Positions 62,911 to 64,000 of a stretch of 64,000 nt of DNA are shown here, one piece after another; the first letter of the stretch is position 1, and each line of letters opens with the position of its first letter. The stretch comes from Phytohabitans flavus. Lineage in GTDB: Bacteria > Actinomycetota > Actinomycetes > Mycobacteriales > Micromonosporaceae. The notes under the pieces were generated by a model. The model did not search any database. It had not been told where the DNA came from and worked only from the letters and a program-made list of their open reading frames with translations. The stretch lies in contig NZ_AP022870.1 in NCBI RefSeq assembly GCF_011764545.1, positions 7,446,001 to 7,510,000 on the forward strand, written 5' to 3'. The position numbers and the translations under genes are program-made.

Positions 62911-64000
62911 GTGCAGGACAACGGTAGGTACGACGAATCGGGTTTGAGTCACCCCGGCGGCTACCGCGGGGGCGGTGCCGCTGTTTCACGTGGAACCGAC
63001 TACGAAGGCTGGGCCGTCGGCCGAGGCGTTCCTGGGGATGGAAGTGCGCTGATGAGTGGGCCGGGTGAGGTCGATCCGCAGGCGGTGCCGCAGCCCCGGG
63101 CGGGCAGCGGCTACGACCGCCCCGTTCGCCACGACGGCGAGCCGGGTCCGGCCACTGGGAGGTCGGCCGTGCCGGAGCGCTCCGCCCAGCCGCCGACGGG
63201 CTATCCGACCGGCGTGCCGGACGACCCGCGTCGCCGTCCGGCCCCGAGTCCGCAGCCGTCCTCGGCGCCTCCCGCGCGCGCCACGGCATCGGTCAAGCCG
63301 GCTTCCGGTGCGTCGCCGTCGCCCTCTCCAGGGTCACACGCCGACACGCCCGCGCCGCCGACCAGCACTTATGGGGATGAAGGAGGGGTTGACGCGTACG
63401 TTTCACGTGAAACCCCGTCGCGTGAAGAGGATGATCCACCGTTGGCTATGGAGGCAATGCGCGCTGTCCAGATCCTGAATCCGAGTGGCGAGGTGACCAT
63501 GCCCCGCCCTGCCCGGCCAAGGATCATGTGCGTGGCAAACCAGAAGGGCGGCGTCGGCAAGACCACGACCACCGTGAACCTGGCAGTGGCACTCGCCCTC
63601 CACGGCAACCGGGTGCTCGTGGTCGACCTCGACCCACAGGGCAACGCCTCGACGGGGCTCAACGTGCCGCACCACGCCGGCATCCCTGACGTCTACGACT
63701 GCTTGATCGAAAACGTGCCGCTGGCCGAGGTCGCCCAGTCGGTCGAGGGCATCCCGAACCTCTGGTGCGTACCCGCGACGATCGACCTCGCCGGCGCCGA
63801 GATCGAGCTCGTCTCGGTCGTCGCCCGCGAGTCCCGGCTGGCCCGCGCGATCGCCGCGCACCCGGAGACGTTCGACTACGTCTTCATCGACTGCCCGCCC
63901 TCGCTGGGCCTGCTGACGGTGAACGCGTTGGTGGCCGCCCAGGAGGTGCTGATCCCGATCCAGTGCGAGTACTACGCGCTGGAGGGCCTCAACCAGCTGA
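62911..64000 (+). CDS. parA: chromosome-partitioning ATPase ParA, 3' end beyond window
   Basis: The frame is open to the window end. From GTG 62911 (AGGGA 7 bases upstream) it has a ~200-residue disordered Pro/Ser/Gly N-terminus, then the deviant Walker A ATPase (NQKGGVGKTTTTVNLAVALA, DLDPQGNASTGL, DYVFIDCPPSLGLLTVNALV, CEYYALEGL). ParA moves ParB-bound origins. Later ATG starts (63052, 63448) would skip most of the tail. Two parS sites lie within the tail's coding sequence. No other gene lies between rsmG and this start. Confidence 0.93.
   Translation, partial: MQDNGRYDESGLSHPGGYRGGGAAVSRGTDYEGWAVGRGVPGDGSALMSGPGEVDPQAVPQPRAGSGYDRPVRHDGEPGPATGRSAVPERSAQPPTGYPTGVPDDPRRRPAPSPQPSSAPPARATASVKPASGASPSPSPGSHADTPAPPTSTYGDEGGVDAYVSRETPSREEDDPPLAMEAMRAVQILNPSGEVTMPRPARPRIMCVANQKGGVGKTTTTVNLAVALALHGNRVLVVDLDPQGNASTGLNVPHHAGIPDVYDCLIENVPLAEVAQSVEGIPNLWCVPATIDLAGAEIELVSVVARESRLARAIAAHPETFDYVFIDCPPSLGLLTVNALVAAQEVLIPIQCEYYALEGLNQL
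62993..63006. promoter_or_regulatory. parS: parS site in the 5' part of parA
   Basis: GTTTCACGTGGAAC, one base from the perfect ParB site. It encodes AVSRGT within the parA N-terminal tail. Confidence 0.8.
63400..63413. promoter_or_regulatory. parS: perfect parS site within parA
   Basis: GTTTCACGTGAAAC is the perfect 14-bp palindromic ParB-binding site of actinobacteria. It is read in frame as YVSRET in the ParA tail, just before the ATPase domain. Confidence 0.93.

Overview
The window is high-GC actinobacterial DNA from around the chromosome origin. The shared gene order of sortase, trpG/pabA, pknB-pknA-pbpA-rodA-pstP-fhaB-fhaA, then gyrA-gyrB, dciA, recF, gnd, dnaN, dnaA, rpmH, rnpA, yidD, yidC, jag, rsmG and parA, together with DUF397/DUF5753 pairs, GTG starts and leaderless-looking promoters, points to an actinomycete, most likely a Micromonosporaceae member. 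The family assignment is an inference from gene order and protein style, not from a search.

Layout. 1-2.2 kb holds the end of a class E sortase, a small membrane protein, trpG/pabA and a HicAB-like toxin-antitoxin pair preceded by two perfect DnaA boxes. 2.2-11.1 kb is the minus-strand morphogenesis operon (fhaA, fhaB, pstP, rodA, pbpA, pknA, pknB). Then come tRNA-Leu(CAG), a two-gene uronyl-hydrolase/SDR operon, a secreted subtilisin, and an accessory stretch (15.6-19.9 kb) with a DUF5753/DUF397 regulator pair, a possible 32-residue peptide gene, anchored proline-rich proteins and a single-PASTA protein. 20-29.5 kb has a membrane protein, a TetR/MFS efflux pair, a 166-bp foldback MITE between convergent genes, a GCS2-like ligase, YceI/MarR and a large STAND-type regulator. 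29.7-34.4 kb is an acyl-CoA dehydrogenase/acyl-CoA carboxylase/TetR catabolic cluster. 34.4-45.3 kb is mixed housekeeping and accessory genes (VanZ-like, lipoproteins, proS, CBS, YbaK, hydrolase, DNA methylase, DHFR-like, septum-formation lipoprotein). 45.4-64 kb is the replication core with tRNA-Ala and tRNA-Ile, DLW-39, DUF3566, gyrA/B, the oriC-linked genes and the start of parA, whose N-terminal coding region carries two parS sites. A third parS-like site lies at 40.65 kb.

The most striking global observation is that six conserved genes (trpG, pbpA, fhaA, a membrane protein, a PLP enzyme, yidD) each carry a single-base deletion in a G/C run that is repaired by adding one base. This looks like assembly error rather than true decay, and readers should treat those six genes as probably intact. 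I did not find a convincing wholly new multi-gene system. The best candidates for novelty are the small peptide gene plus palindrome beside the DUF5753/DUF397 pair, the DnaA-box-fronted HicAB, and parS sites embedded in parA and ybaK coding sequence.
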